Assembly (NCBI GenBank): GCA_949316495.1
Contig: OX439004.1
Coordinates: 53,352,159 to 53,416,158 of the forward strand
Direction of reading: 5' to 3'
Source: Amphiduros pacificus
Taxonomy: Eukaryota; Annelida; Polychaeta; Phyllodocida; Hesionidae
DNA: 64,000 nt
Shown: one piece after another, positions 20,771 through 31,136 of the stretch
Layout of the letters: every line of letters starts with the position of its first letter
How positions within the stretch are numbered: the first letter of the stretch is position 1
Made by a program: the position numbers and the translations under genes
The notes under the pieces: generated by a model
Database searches by the model: none
Seen by the model: only the letters and a program-made list of their open reading frames with translations
Told to the model about the DNA's origin: nothing

Positions 20771-23143
20771 TTATAAGTCCTCATTATTGTATTCTCTGTG
20801 CATGACCTTATCAAATACCCAGTTTTGATGAGGATCCCTTCCATTGCATTCTCGGAGATAGATGCTTCCCGCCTGTTGCCAGTTGTAATACAGACACACC
20901 CCTGATTCTACTGACTTCAGCAGCTTGCTATTCACATCATATTCCCAAAGCATTGATGTAGGTTGGTTTGTCTCGGGACAAGAGTAAGACCATTTTAATT
21001 TTCTCTCTCTAGACTGGGTTGTTAAACACTGGCTGAGGTATCTTAATGTCCCATCGTTGTCTAATTGTATCACTGCTTTATAACTTCTCTGTCTAAGGCA
21101 AGGGATCATCTCGTAATTTGTGTCATCAAATATATCCATACAGTGGCCTGTTTTGGGATGTCTTAGTTTCCCAAAATACAAGGCCCTGTCTGGTGGCTTC
21201 AAAGCCGTCTTAACTACTTCATTGATGTCCCATTTCCTTGTAAAATCAAATCTATACTGGAAATTCCACTTTTGTCCCGTATCCTCATTGTTACATTCAG
21301 ATAAAGCAATCACACGCTTTTCTTTCTTTCCATCACTTTTATAGGTAATGCACAGTTTCATATTCCTTACTTCAGTCATGATTTGTTTCAAATCAGTAAC
21401 AGTCCATTTAATCAGTTTGTCTTGTTTAGATATTGTTTCAGAACCACCTATGTCAATCCTCTCAAAGAACATAATACTGTCTATAGTAGTATTTGTATAG
21501 GCAAGCTTACAATCTTCTCGATCTATCCTTAATTGCTTGTCTGATATTGGCTGCTTCTCACAGTGGATGGAAGCAAACAGAGAAGCCCTTTGATCATAGT
21601 GTAAGCAGGTGGAATCTTTATGCACGCTCTTGACTTCACCGAAGTACTTTGCAGAAACAGGAGGAATTGGAACTTCTGGGGCAACAGTTTTCATATACCA
21701 GTCAAAGTCTTTGCATTTGAGTTTCTGTTTTAGTGACTTTCTCTTCTCCAGAGTTTTCAAATCAATTGGGCTGAGTTTGTCCTGGAGTGCATAATAATAT
21801 TTTTTGTAATCACCCATCCACACCTCCGCAGTTCTTATCAGATTTCTTTGCACCGTTTGTTTAAAGTTATCCAGGAAAGAGTAGGGTAGTAAAGGTTTGA
21901 AGATGTGACCCACCCTGGAGCAAGGATGGTGCTCAACCCTCCCTCCACACATCCATATCCTGAGGGCATGCTCTATATTCTCTCCTCCCCAGATATCCAT
22001 GTCCTCATCATACGATCCCGTCTCAAAGAAATAGTCCCTCTCTACGGCGTGAGCGCAGCCCACCATGATGGGGGATGGAATTGGGTCAGCTGGAGAGTGC
22101 CGCTCATCCAGGATTCGTTTTGGAAGAGGCTTATAATAAAACACCATATTCCATGTCATACTTCCATGATCTTCGCTGACAGGTATGAAATATTCCAGTG
22201 AGTCCCACTGTATTGGGTCAGTTGTTGGGATCACTACTGTTTGTCTGTTTTCCATGATGCGGGCTAGTAACGGTTCCAGCCACTGGACGTTAGCCTCGGT
22301 GTGAGCATCAGCAAAGAAGAGGACCTTCCCAGTGGCTTCATATGCTCCGCGGAGTCGGGCCCGGATCAAGCCGGACCTCTTGGGAAGCCTGATGAGTTTA
22401 ATCTTAGGGAAGTGAGCCACGTAGTCTGTGAGAGGGTCCAGGAGCCACTCATGAGTGCTGCAGTCGTCCACCAGGATGATTTCTCTCAGAAGCTCCCCCG
22501 GGGTGCGGTCAAGGTAGCTGTGGATGGTCCTCAGCAGGGTGGACCTCGCCTCGTTGTGGAATATGCTGATCACACTGGTGGGGGGCATCTCGGATAGGTT
22601 ATAGTGTATCTGCCTGCACTCCTCCGGCCGGGGATCAAATATTTCTCTCCTGTTCCCCTGTAAATCACTCTGCGTGGCATTAAAGGAATGATCCCCAGTG
22701 CTTGGCATAGTTAATATCCTATCCCACCCCTCACTTGTCACGCTGACCTTACCATTTGATAAGCCATTGATAATGACGTCATCCTCTTTGATATTTGCTA
22801 TTTCAAAGCCCAGTAAAGCAGTATCAAATCCACCAGATATATATTTCTCCTTATTTCTCTGACCTACCAGGCTCACAGTGGACCATAGTCGTGCACTGGG
22901 AAAATGTAGGGCATCTCCATCGTCCTCCACACTGCCAAGATTCAAATTCACAAAAATAAAAGTATTTGCTACAAGTAGAATAGCCAGACATATGACAATT
23001 GAGATATACTCGGGATCCATCTTGTAATGGACACTATATTTTGAGTTGGATATAATCTCTGTGGTGTTGGCTGCATACCTCATTTGTATAGAAATAGTTT
23101 TATGTTGCTGTATATTTGGCAGGTGCCTCAGGTTATGTTTCAA
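20771..23143 (-). CDS. GALNT-family glycosyltransferase with two tandem ricin-type lectin domains, single exon (paralogue)
   Basis: Paralogue of the gene at 17942-20191, same strand and same layout. The open frame gives 790 residues, but Met42 (ATG 23020, MDPEY) aligns with the conserved start region of the paralogue and sits just before the membrane segment (about 47-68), so a 749-residue product is likelier. Catalytic domain from about 190 (SVISIFHNEARS), DAH 279-281, WGGEN 385-389, RVGHIF 410-415. First lectin-like domain about 495-635 (QKW at 624-626), second about 651-777 (CMDIFDD at 668, CLTT at 706, CLYY at 750, HQNWVF at the end). The donor loop reads VGCAHA. About 164 bp over the WGGEN region are almost identical in DNA to the paralogue (four differences), while flanking parts are much more diverged. 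It is divergent from the exon at 26402. Confidence 0.92.
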   Translation of the reverse strand: MKHNLRHLPNIQQHKTISIQMRYAANTTEIISNSKYSVHYKMDPEYISIVICLAILLVANTFIFVNLNLGSVEDDGDALHFPSARLWSTVSLVGQRNKEKYISGGFDTALLGFEIANIKEDDVIINGLSNGKVSVTSEGWDRILTMPSTGDHSFNATQSDLQGNRREIFDPRPEECRQIHYNLSEMPPTSVISIFHNEARSTLLRTIHSYLDRTPGELLREIILVDDCSTHEWLLDPLTDYVAHFPKIKLIRLPKRSGLIRARLRGAYEATGKVLFFADAHTEANVQWLEPLLARIMENRQTVVIPTTDPIQWDSLEYFIPVSEDHGSMTWNMVFYYKPLPKRILDERHSPADPIPSPIMVGCAHAVERDYFFETGSYDEDMDIWGGENIEHALRIWMCGGRVEHHPCSRVGHIFKPLLPYSFLDNFKQTVQRNLIRTAEVWMGDYKKYYYALQDKLSPIDLKTLEKRKSLKQKLKCKDFDWYMKTVAPEVPIPPVSAKYFGEVKSVHKDSTCLHYDQRASLFASIHCEKQPISDKQLRIDREDCKLAYTNTTIDSIMFFERIDIGGSETISKQDKLIKWTVTDLKQIMTEVRNMKLCITYKSDGKKEKRVIALSECNNEDTGQKWNFQYRFDFTRKWDINEVVKTALKPPDRALYFGKLRHPKTGHCMDIFDDTNYEMIPCLRQRSYKAVIQLDNDGTLRYLSQCLTTQSRERKLKWSYSCPETNQPTSMLWEYDVNSKLLKSVESGVCLYYNWQQAGSIYLRECNGRDPHQNWVFDKVMHREYNNEDL

Positions 23144-23455
23144 ACAGCAACTTTATTAAACATGAAAATAGCATTGGAATGGTGATGCAAGTGTACATTT
23201 TCAAACCTAATGTGAGCTAGACATATGAATCTTATCCCACTCTTTCTCATATTATCATATAATATATCATTGCAAATTGGCTCATCAGTGGGTGTGTCTA
23301 TAAAGGTAGACACTCTGACAAAGCAAAATGTTTGTAATGTATATTTCATAATGCACCATTAAACGGTTGTAACTTGTATGCTTTCTTGTTTCATCTGCTG
23401 TTTTATTGACAACATTTGGAAATATTTGTTAAATGTGTGTAAACACCGTGAATGT
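23144..23455. other. 5' flank of the minus-strand GALNT pair
   Basis: AT-rich presumed promoter region of the gene starting at 23020 or 23143. No specific site is supported. Confidence 0.35.
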
Positions 23456-23670
23456 CTTGTTTGTTTGTCTGGGCTTTTATGTCATTTTTTAAACATTATC
23501 TCAGTCATTTCATGACGAGGCCAACGTGTAGCAGATATAGTGCTGCCTCAGTGAACTGTCATGTCGCATGTCCTTGACATGACAACCCACCAAGTCATAG
23601 ATTTACAAGGACAACGGATTAAGCCTTCGGGCACGGGCCTCGTATAAGAAATTGTAACATGAAATTTACT
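23456..23670 (-). mobile_element. 5'-truncated SINE
   Basis: Reverse complement of the 3' two-thirds of the SINE at 15490. It has a TTTG-rich tail at 23456-23468, then the block matching TGTCATGTCGCATGTCCTTG and the GGGCCTC region. The tRNA-like head is absent and the copy is diverged, so it is an older truncated insertion. Confidence 0.85.
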
Positions 23671-24852
23671 GTGTCATCTGTAATCATTTTGACAATGTCC
23701 ATGGCAACATTATTGATGTGATTTTAAGAAGTATTTTTACCATACAGTTGTTAGTTATGAATGGTATTTGCTCTTGTCGTGTAATCGATCCACAGATGTC
23801 GCGATACAGAGGTCACATTTCATACTTTCAAAAACTGTGCCACCATTTCAAAGTATTTGGACTAATGTGTGACGTCAGAAACAATTGTCGAATGTTAAGT
23901 GCCAATTTTCACTGTTTTATTTTGAATGCCAAAGAGCACTATTCATGTGTATTCAATCAATTATATTCATATATCATCTATACTTAATATCTCCGGCCTG
24001 TCCGGGTTTTTCGCAAACAAATCTTTCAAAGAATGACAGTAAATAAAAGTATTTTATCAAAATAAATTGAAGTTCAGTCACATCATTTATGTATTCGCCG
24101 CCATAATCATTGTGCGAACAGATCGAGTACTTCACTTACATTTTGTAAAGCCTCAATCCTACATTAGCCGTAACCCTAGATTGGTACATATGTTTTGCAT
24201 ATCACTTGATGTTTGTTTGTTTTGTTTTGTTGTTGTTTTTTTTTCATTTTTTTTTCTTTTTTTTTCATTTTAGCTATTACTTCAATATATTTATGGATTA
24301 CTGAAATTTCATGTTTCCAAATCTGTTTTGGTCATTATTTTCTCACCAAGTGTACTCTTAATAGATAGAAAATAAAATTATGGGTCACTCTCTTTGATTT
24401 TCATAAATGAAGCTCATAGTTTATTCGCCTTAAAGTTAAAAAAAATATCATGGCGTGTGTTTAAATATATATTAAATTTTTTTAATAAAAAAAATTCAGC
24501 CTTGGACGATAATGGGCCTATAACTATCACACCTTAGCATTAAAAATAACATCAGAAATAAGCATGATTGCTCCGTGTTCTACTGCTTTATATCAGTTCC
24601 AGACATTTTATAAAACATGAAATATATTATATTCAAAATGGTATAGATTTCTGTGCTTTTCGTAAATATAAAGATGCAAATAAATATTTGCGCAAACGAT
24701 TGAGTTTTTCTTAAATGTCAAATTCCAAAACCTTAAGATTCAGTTCTGAAAAAAAGAAAGTGATCCAAATTTCCCCCTTCCCGTAAATTCTCCTTAGTTC
24801 ATATATATCAATGAGTTAAATTATATTTTCAGATTTTACAAAAATGTTCTGG
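23671..24852. other. intergenic, AT-rich
   Basis: Includes a T-rich tract near 24215-24275. No gene, RNA or repeat structure was recognised. Confidence 0.45.
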
Positions 24853-25247
24853 TTAGGGGCGATCCATTTGATTTTTGTGGGGTGGGGTGGGAGATTTTGG
24901 AAAAAAAATTTATTCACCCACCCCATCCCAGAAAAAAAATTTATTCATTCACCCTACCAAAGAAAAAAAATTTATTCATCCACCCTACCAAAGAAAAAAA
25001 AATTATTCATCCACCTCCTTCCAGTTTTTCTATCTTCTATATGGATTGCTTGAAATGAAGGATCAGAGTCTGGGGAAGCAACAAGAAAAAAAATTTATTC
25101 ACCCACCCCACACCAGAAAAAAAATTTATTCACCCACCCAACACCAGAAAAAAAAATTATTCATCCACCCTACCAAAGAAAAAAATATTATTCATCCAGT
25201 ACTGCTGTCCCACCCCACCCCACAAAAATCAAATGGATCGCCCCTTA
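24853..25247. mobile_element. PIF/Harbinger-like MITE with satellite core
   Basis: Perfect 37-bp terminal inverted repeats (24856-24892 and 25208-25244) begin GGGGCGATCCATTTGATTTT and end with a GGGGT-rich run. They are flanked by TTA on both sides (24853-24855 and 25245-25247). A 3-bp TTA duplication with G-rich termini fits PIF/Harbinger elements. The 389-bp element has no transposase. Its inside carries repeated copies of a unit of about 25 bp (AGAAAAAAAATTTATTCA followed by a CCACCC run), split by a short unique stretch near 25018-25085. Confidence 0.85.
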
Positions 25248-26319
25248 TGTCAGAACTTGTATTTGTTGCTTTAATATAAATTTGGTTAGTGCTGCCCTCT
25301 GCAAACAATTCATATACTTCAATACAAAGACCAACCTGCTGCCATCTTGTCAAATTTCGACGAATAATTCATCTTTGCTTCACTGTGACCTTGGAGTAAT
25401 GAGACTTAGTTGGTTATATTATCATAAGAGATTTCCTATATAGCTGAATGTATCAAAACAATAGGCATCCTGTCAGATTGCAACGTGTGCTGCTGTATAT
25501 ATACTGTGAGGAAACTACAGGATGTGTATCACCCAGGCAGCCAATAAGCAATCCTGTGGTCAAAAGTGCGCTGGCCTACCACGAATTGCCAAGCACTCAC
25601 TTTTTACCCTCACCTCTCCCTCTCTGCAAAATCTGTGAACCTAAATGATCTCTGAAAGAGTCTCACATATCACTCATCCTCAGGACAGTCAAATTTGAAG
25701 GCTCCAAGTTCGATTTTAGCTAGTATTATGCAGTGGCGACACCTCGATTGAATTCTGTTTTATATTAGTGACATCTGGTGTGTGTTAGTTTTTACTTTCA
25801 AATGATAAATATTTTCCTTATTGATCAATAACAAGACCAAAGATCAGTTTCGGTTATCAATTTATTAACGTGATACTCAAACATGATTAATTATATTCTT
25901 AATTACCACCATCTTGTTGTTAACTCTTTTCACACTGTCACACTAAAAGGGCAATTTGTAACATACTTTTTTCTTTTTTCATTAAACAATTTAATTGACA
26001 GTCATTTTTCTTCTCTAATATTCTAATTTCATTCGGTAATTCTAATAAAGTTCCATTACTCATAATTCATTTTTTTGGAAAAAAAATGTTTTATCATCCT
26101 GGAAGTTGAATTTTCAATATAATTGTCATCTATAAAGTATCAACTTGTCCCTCACTCTGATATGGGGTCATTATCAAAATTATGCTAATTTCTGCATTAG
26201 CATTAGCAATCAGGGTATCGCACCGGTTCAGAGATCCACACTCCCTCCAAGAAACGTTAATGTATTTTGAGACCTGGGATATCCCATGCTTGGCTCAAAG
26301 TTTGGCCGCACAAGTTGTG
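25248..26319. other. intergenic, promoter side of the intron-containing GALNT gene
   Basis: AT-rich until about 26200, then more GC-rich toward the exon at 26402. Apart from the CRE-like site that follows, no supported element was seen. Confidence 0.4.
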
Positions 26320-26327
26320 TGACGTCA
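26320..26327. promoter_or_regulatory. CRE-like palindrome
   Basis: A perfect TGACGTCA lies 75 bp before the ATG at 26402, at a promoter-proximal or 5' UTR position. It matches the CREB/ATF consensus. Function is inferred from position only. Confidence 0.4.
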
Positions 26328-26355
26328 GAGTGGAGGCAAAAGGGAATCCCCGATC

Positions 26356-26397
26356 ATGATGGCACGGAGAAGTGGCAGGGTAGGGGAGAGAAGCTGA
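26356..26397 (+). promoter_or_regulatory. upstream open reading frame (13 codons)
   Basis: ATG at 26356 has A at -3 and runs 13 codons to a TGA at 26395-26397, four bases before the main ATG. If the transcript starts upstream of it, this uORF would reduce or regulate initiation at 26402. Confidence 0.35.
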
Positions 26398-26401
26398 CAA
26401 A

Positions 26402-26754
26402 ATGTGGCGGAGATCGTGGTTAAGACGGCGGTCAAGATGGCCAGCCTGGGCCGTCTTAGTGGTGCTTACGATAGGAATCTTTATGTTCATGTCAAACTCC
26501 AGATCAGAGCAGAACAGTCGACTTTTAGACCGGGAGAGTGAGAGCGACTCCGTGAGTGTATTCCGTCAGCAGCGCTACCTCAAGCACCTGAGCCGGGGGT
26601 CGGTGACGGGTCCCGGGGAGGAGGGACGGGCCGTGGTCCTAAGCCACGAGGAACAGGCCGAGGCCGATAGACTATTCAGCAAAGAGGCTTTTAACATTAT
26701 AGCAAGCGATAGGATTGCTATGGACAGAAGTATTCCAGACGTGAGAGACGTAAA
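26402..26754 (+). CDS. GALNT, exon 1 (N-terminus, membrane anchor)
   Basis: First coding exon of an intron-containing polypeptide GalNAc-transferase. The frame opens at ATG 26402 (A at -3) with a basic cytoplasmic tail of about 15 residues, a membrane segment (about 15-30), and a stem rich in Ser/Glu. It ends with the family hallmark before the catalytic domain, SDRIAMDRSIPDVRD (the usual form is LDR.LPD.R). The donor is AAA|GTATGT at 26754/26755, phase 2. Joining to 59047 gives [19 protein letters not shown], in phase and matching the family across the junction. Reading past the donor gives an unrelated tail, so the open frame to 26947 is not the real end. Confidence 0.88.
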
Positions 26755-27067
26755 GTATGTTGTTTTTCTTTCTCTTTCTGTGTCGTTCTGTTTGGTTGTT
26801 TTATGGGGCGGGCCGTTCCACAGGTTACAGGTAGCGTGTTTACCTAACCGACTCGCGCTGACCTCATTTGCCAATTCACGTTTTATTTGCTTCCACTCCA
26901 GATTGGCACGACCAAGCAAAATAGCGGCCACACATCGTCAGTGCTAAACTTGACAGTCCAAGATCTGCTTGTAATTATTCCATCTTAATTAGAAGCTTGC
27001 TTAATGACATAATCTATTTGGGAAGTTGCCAGTTTGATTTTCCACGGACACCTTTGATCTGTGCCTG

Positions 27068-27084
27068 TGGCGCCCTCTACTTGG
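27068..27084 (-). promoter_or_regulatory. weak CTCF-like motif
   Basis: The plus strand reads TGGCGCCCTCTACTTGG, close to the vertebrate CTCF consensus read in reverse, with one clear mismatch near the TGG end. It lies just inside intron 1. Predicted only. Confidence 0.25.
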
Positions 27085-27304
27085 ATCGCTAACGAGTTCC
27101 TGCATAATATCAGTTACATTCCTGTATAACTGAGTACAAGCAAAAACTTTTGTGAACTAATTATGTTCATTTACGAAATGAGTCAATATGTGTCACATCC
27201 CTGATAGATTCAAGTTGGACAATCATTGATAAACTGGGTCATTGGGTGGGTATTTGATAGACATGTGAACTACAAAGTCTGTCCAATGCATTTTGATAGA
27301 TAAC

Positions 27305-27322
27305 ATATATATATATATATAT
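27305..27322. repeat. (AT)n microsatellite
   Basis: Uninterrupted AT dinucleotide run of about 18 bp in intron 1. Confidence 0.95.
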
Positions 27323-27519
27323 GATAGAAGAACTAATTATTTGATAATTTTATGTATGTCTGTCAGGCATAGACAAAACACAGCATAAACAAGAACTGTG
27401 CTTCTCCGATAGTAATATATTTGTCATTCTGTGTTCTTAACATAGCCAGCTCTAGCCAGATATTTCTAGTGGGTGCACCTACAGTGTGTATGAGGCTGCC
27501 CGTACTCTCAACATGGGAC

Positions 27520-28030
27520 ATGTCAGGATGTGGTATGTCGGATTCTGGTATGCCAAGATCTGGAACATCAGAATGTTATATGCCAGAATCTGTTGTGCTA
27601 AGTTAGTGTATGTCACAAGATCTAATATGTCCAGATCTGGTATGCCACAAGTTTGATATGCCAAGATCTGGTTTGCAAATATTGTGTATGCCAAACTTTG
27701 GTATGGCAAGATCTGGTATGTCAAAAGATATGGTATGCCACAAGATTTGATATGCCAAGATCTGGTTTGCAAAGATCTAGTATGCCCAGATCTGGTATGC
27801 AGTAAGGTAAGGTATGCAGTAAGGTCAGGTATGCAGTAAGGTCAGGTATGCACAAGATCTGGTATGCAGTAAGGTAAGGTATGCAGTAAGGTCAGGTATG
27901 CAGTAAGGTCAGGTATGCACAAGATCTAGTATGCACAAGATCTAGTATGCAGTAAGATCTGGTATGCAGTAAGGTCAGGTATGCACAAGATCTGGTATGG
28001 AGTAAGGTCAGGTTTGCAGCAAGATCTGTC
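27520..28030. repeat. 15-17-bp irregular minisatellite
   Basis: Many copies of GGTATGCCAAGATCT and GGTATGCAGTAAGGTCA-type units. The left half is dominated by the AAGATCT type, the right half by alternating CAGTAAGGTCA and CACAAGATCT types. It is less regular than the other arrays. Confidence 0.9.
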
Positions 28031-28449
28031 ATATCAAGAAGTCATAAGCTAGTTCTCCAGCCCAGGGGTTTTTGCTCAAACAAGGCTGACGACTACAGTC
28101 ACTTTAAGAAAAAAAAATCAAATCTGACAACATCTGACAATGATATAATAAATTGCCTTTTTTCTCTTGTGTCGAAAGATTTGATCTGTTCAAAATACAG
28201 CAGACCTAAACATTGTAATGATTAAACATGTTACCGAAAGACATCATACTATGGCATTGTTGACCGGGCCTGACATACTGCATACAAAAAGGAGTCGCAC
28301 AGTGGCCGAGTAAGACATTATGCTTGATCAACTAGATGGTTGGCTTCAAATGGCTTGAGACATAAAACATATCTGAGACTATAGATTTTTGGCCCTGGAT
28401 AGTGCAGGTCTCTTGCTCTGCACTGCTCCACAAACTTTATAATGTCTGT
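28031..28449. other. intron 1, unique segment
   Basis: No feature was recognised. Confidence 0.4.
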
Positions 28450-28980
28450 CTGTTTACACTCAGTCATATGTTTGCTGTTTATTTACATTCAGGCAAATGT
28501 TTGCTGTTTATTTACATTCCATCAAATGTTTGCTGTTTATTTACATTCAGTCAAAAGTTTGCTGTTTGTTAACATTCAGTCAAGTGTTGACTTTTAGACT
28601 GTTTTTCCTCACAACTCCTTAATGAGGTAGTTTATTTACATTCAGTCAAGTGTTGGCATTTAGACTGTTTTTCCTCACAACTCCTTAATGAGGTAGTTTG
28701 TTTACATTCAGTCAAGTGTTGGCTCTTGGACTGTTTTTCCTCACAACTCCTTAATGAGGTAGTTTGTTTACATTCAGTCAAGTGTTGGCTTTTAGACTGT
28801 TTTTCCTCACAACTCCTTAATGAGGTAGTTTATTTACATTCAGTCAAGTGTTGGCTTTTAGACTGTTTTTCCTCACAACTCCTTAATGAGGTAGTTTATT
28901 TACATTCAGTCAAGTGTTGGCATTTAGACTGTTTTTCCTCACCACTCCTTAATGAGGTAGTTTATTTACATTCAGTCCAG
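28450..28980. repeat. 66-bp minisatellite grown from a shorter unit
   Basis: The left part (to about 28580) repeats a unit of about 29 bp containing TTTGCTGTTTATTTACATTC. From there about six copies of a 66-bp unit follow, containing CCTCACAACTCCTTAATGAG and the same TTTACATTCAGTCAAGTGTT. The larger unit looks like the short one plus a new insert that then amplified. The 22-residue repeated frame is an artefact. Confidence 0.95.
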
Positions 28981-31136
28981 AGATGGCTCTCCAGCTCATG
29001 TTTCCCCACTTCTCCTCAGTGAAGCTGCCTTTTGAGTTGAATATCCAGCTTTGACTGTTTATGATGCTACATAACCATAATATTGACTGAATTCTGCATT
29101 GCCGTGATATTGACTGAATTCCCACACTAGGATACCTCATATTCCTGGTTTTACCTCAATTTATCCATACAGGTAAAATTCCATTTCAGAAAGAGATATT
29201 TTTGTGACCATACAACATTCAGAAAATACCGCAAAACATGTTTCAGTTTTTTACATAAAAAAGTTGAGAAATTCTCCACAAGATTGAGAGAAATGGTATG
29301 AGAGAATTCCTTTATTTTCTTTGGAGAAGGGCAACTTTTATTTTAAAGATTACGAGTGATTCCATTGACTACTGGTGCTAATCAGACTGTTTCCTGATGT
29401 ACATGGGCACCTATGAGGCAGATGATGAGAAATTCTAATATGGTTTTTTTTCCAGTAAAGATACACTTTTGAAACTTCAAAATGTATTTTGTAAATGGGC
29501 GTTACCGGAAGATCAAATGTCATGCACTGTACTGAACACGCTGTTTGTATATATCTGATTTGGACTAATGAATAAAGGCTGTATAATCATTGATCTTCAA
29601 TGTGATCACAGGCTGGTAATTTGTGAATATTCCACTGCCAAATATAGATCTGATCTGCAATGGCGGCATTAGTATTTAGCACTCGTTATTTGGCACACAG
29701 TTGTTGGGATCGATAAGCATTGATAAGAAAGCTGAATTTCTTCTCACCAAGAAAGACATATTTCATCGTCCCTTGGATGATGTACCAGGGAATGGCAAAG
29801 TCAATCTAATTTTCCTCTAGAGACTCAAAGTGTAAAATGTAATGTTTGTACAAGTACAGTTGCTTGATGTACTTAGTATTGTTTAATAATTGAACACAAG
29901 CATATTCACTCATTAGTCAGCTGGCTCAGAAATGTAACTACTAACAACAAGACTAGAAGAGTCTCGTTGGTACTAATGATAGCATACTAAACATTTTAAA
30001 GTGTACAAGAAATTTATATTCCAAGAAATCCACTTCTAACTTTAAGATTTTTTTTATTTAAACTTTAACACAAAAATAAGATATTGGCACCAAATGAACT
30101 TGACATCGATATTTAGATGAAAAAGCTTAGTTTTGTGCAGCATTATAGAAATGTTGAGAGACCTTCTCTGTCAATATTCATTTAAATAATCACCTTAATG
30201 GATCAATTAGCCCAGGGGCCAAGATGAAGATGAGGTGGAAATTGTCTATAAGAAAATCCATATGATATACAAAAGACATGAGTTTTATTGATCTTGTGTT
30301 TAAAAGCTTCGCCCTGGATATACATATTTCACGAGGAGGACGGGAACTTGCATGTGAGCAGTCCAATGTTCACTCCCAATTAACCAGGCAGTTATAACAA
30401 CGACATGTGAAATTAATCACTTATTGATAAAGAACATCATCGTCTTAATTAACTGGCACCCTTCCTAAAACAGGCGATGTCAAGAAAGGAGGGGAGTTGT
30501 GAGTTAAGTCAGTGGCATTGTTCTGGCCTGTCATGACACAATGCTCTGTTGACATGCTCAGAGCTACGGCCATTGTGGGCCAATTAATGCCAAATGTAAA
30601 TGGGATTGGAAAGTAAGATAGAGAGAGATGTGATGGAGCCGGGAAATGAATAGATCCATCTCGGATAGCTTATTGTTTAATGTCTTATCCAGTTTCCAAG
30701 TGTTGAGAAATGGAACGGGTATATTCATCCATCCATTCGGTACAGATGGAGATGGTCGATTTCTACAATTAAATATTCAATTTGTATTCCAATTAAAAAG
30801 GTTGTTTGGTTTCTTTTCAAAGTGAGCCACAAAAGAACTTCAATATTCTTTTAGAAATCTGAAAAATATAGATGATATTTGATATAAGAATGGCATTTCT
30901 TTATTCCTACACTTTATGAACTTGATAAGTAGAAAAATAAATGTTTATTTTTTAAATGCACTTTTAAAAGTTTTAAAGTTTAAAAAAAAATAATTTACCA
31001 AATCTTTTACCGATAAAATTAATTTTATAGTGTTTCTGTTCTGCTTTCTCCTATTGTTCTGCTTTCTTGTACTGCTCTGCTCTCATGCTGTTTTGCTTGT
31101 ATAAATATATATATGGGGAAAAGTTATCTACAGAAG
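28981..31136. other. intron 1, unique segment with candidate regulatory island
   Basis: Mostly AT-rich, except about 30180-30700, which is less biased and rich in TAATTA/AATTAA-type homeodomain-like motifs and short palindromes, with no repeat or open frame. It is a candidate conserved non-coding element. Confidence 0.35.

Noticed and set aside
26755-26947. extension of the exon at 26402 to the in-frame stop at 26947
   Set aside because: The tail has no family resemblance, while the GTATGT donor at 26755 joins exactly to the exon at 59047.
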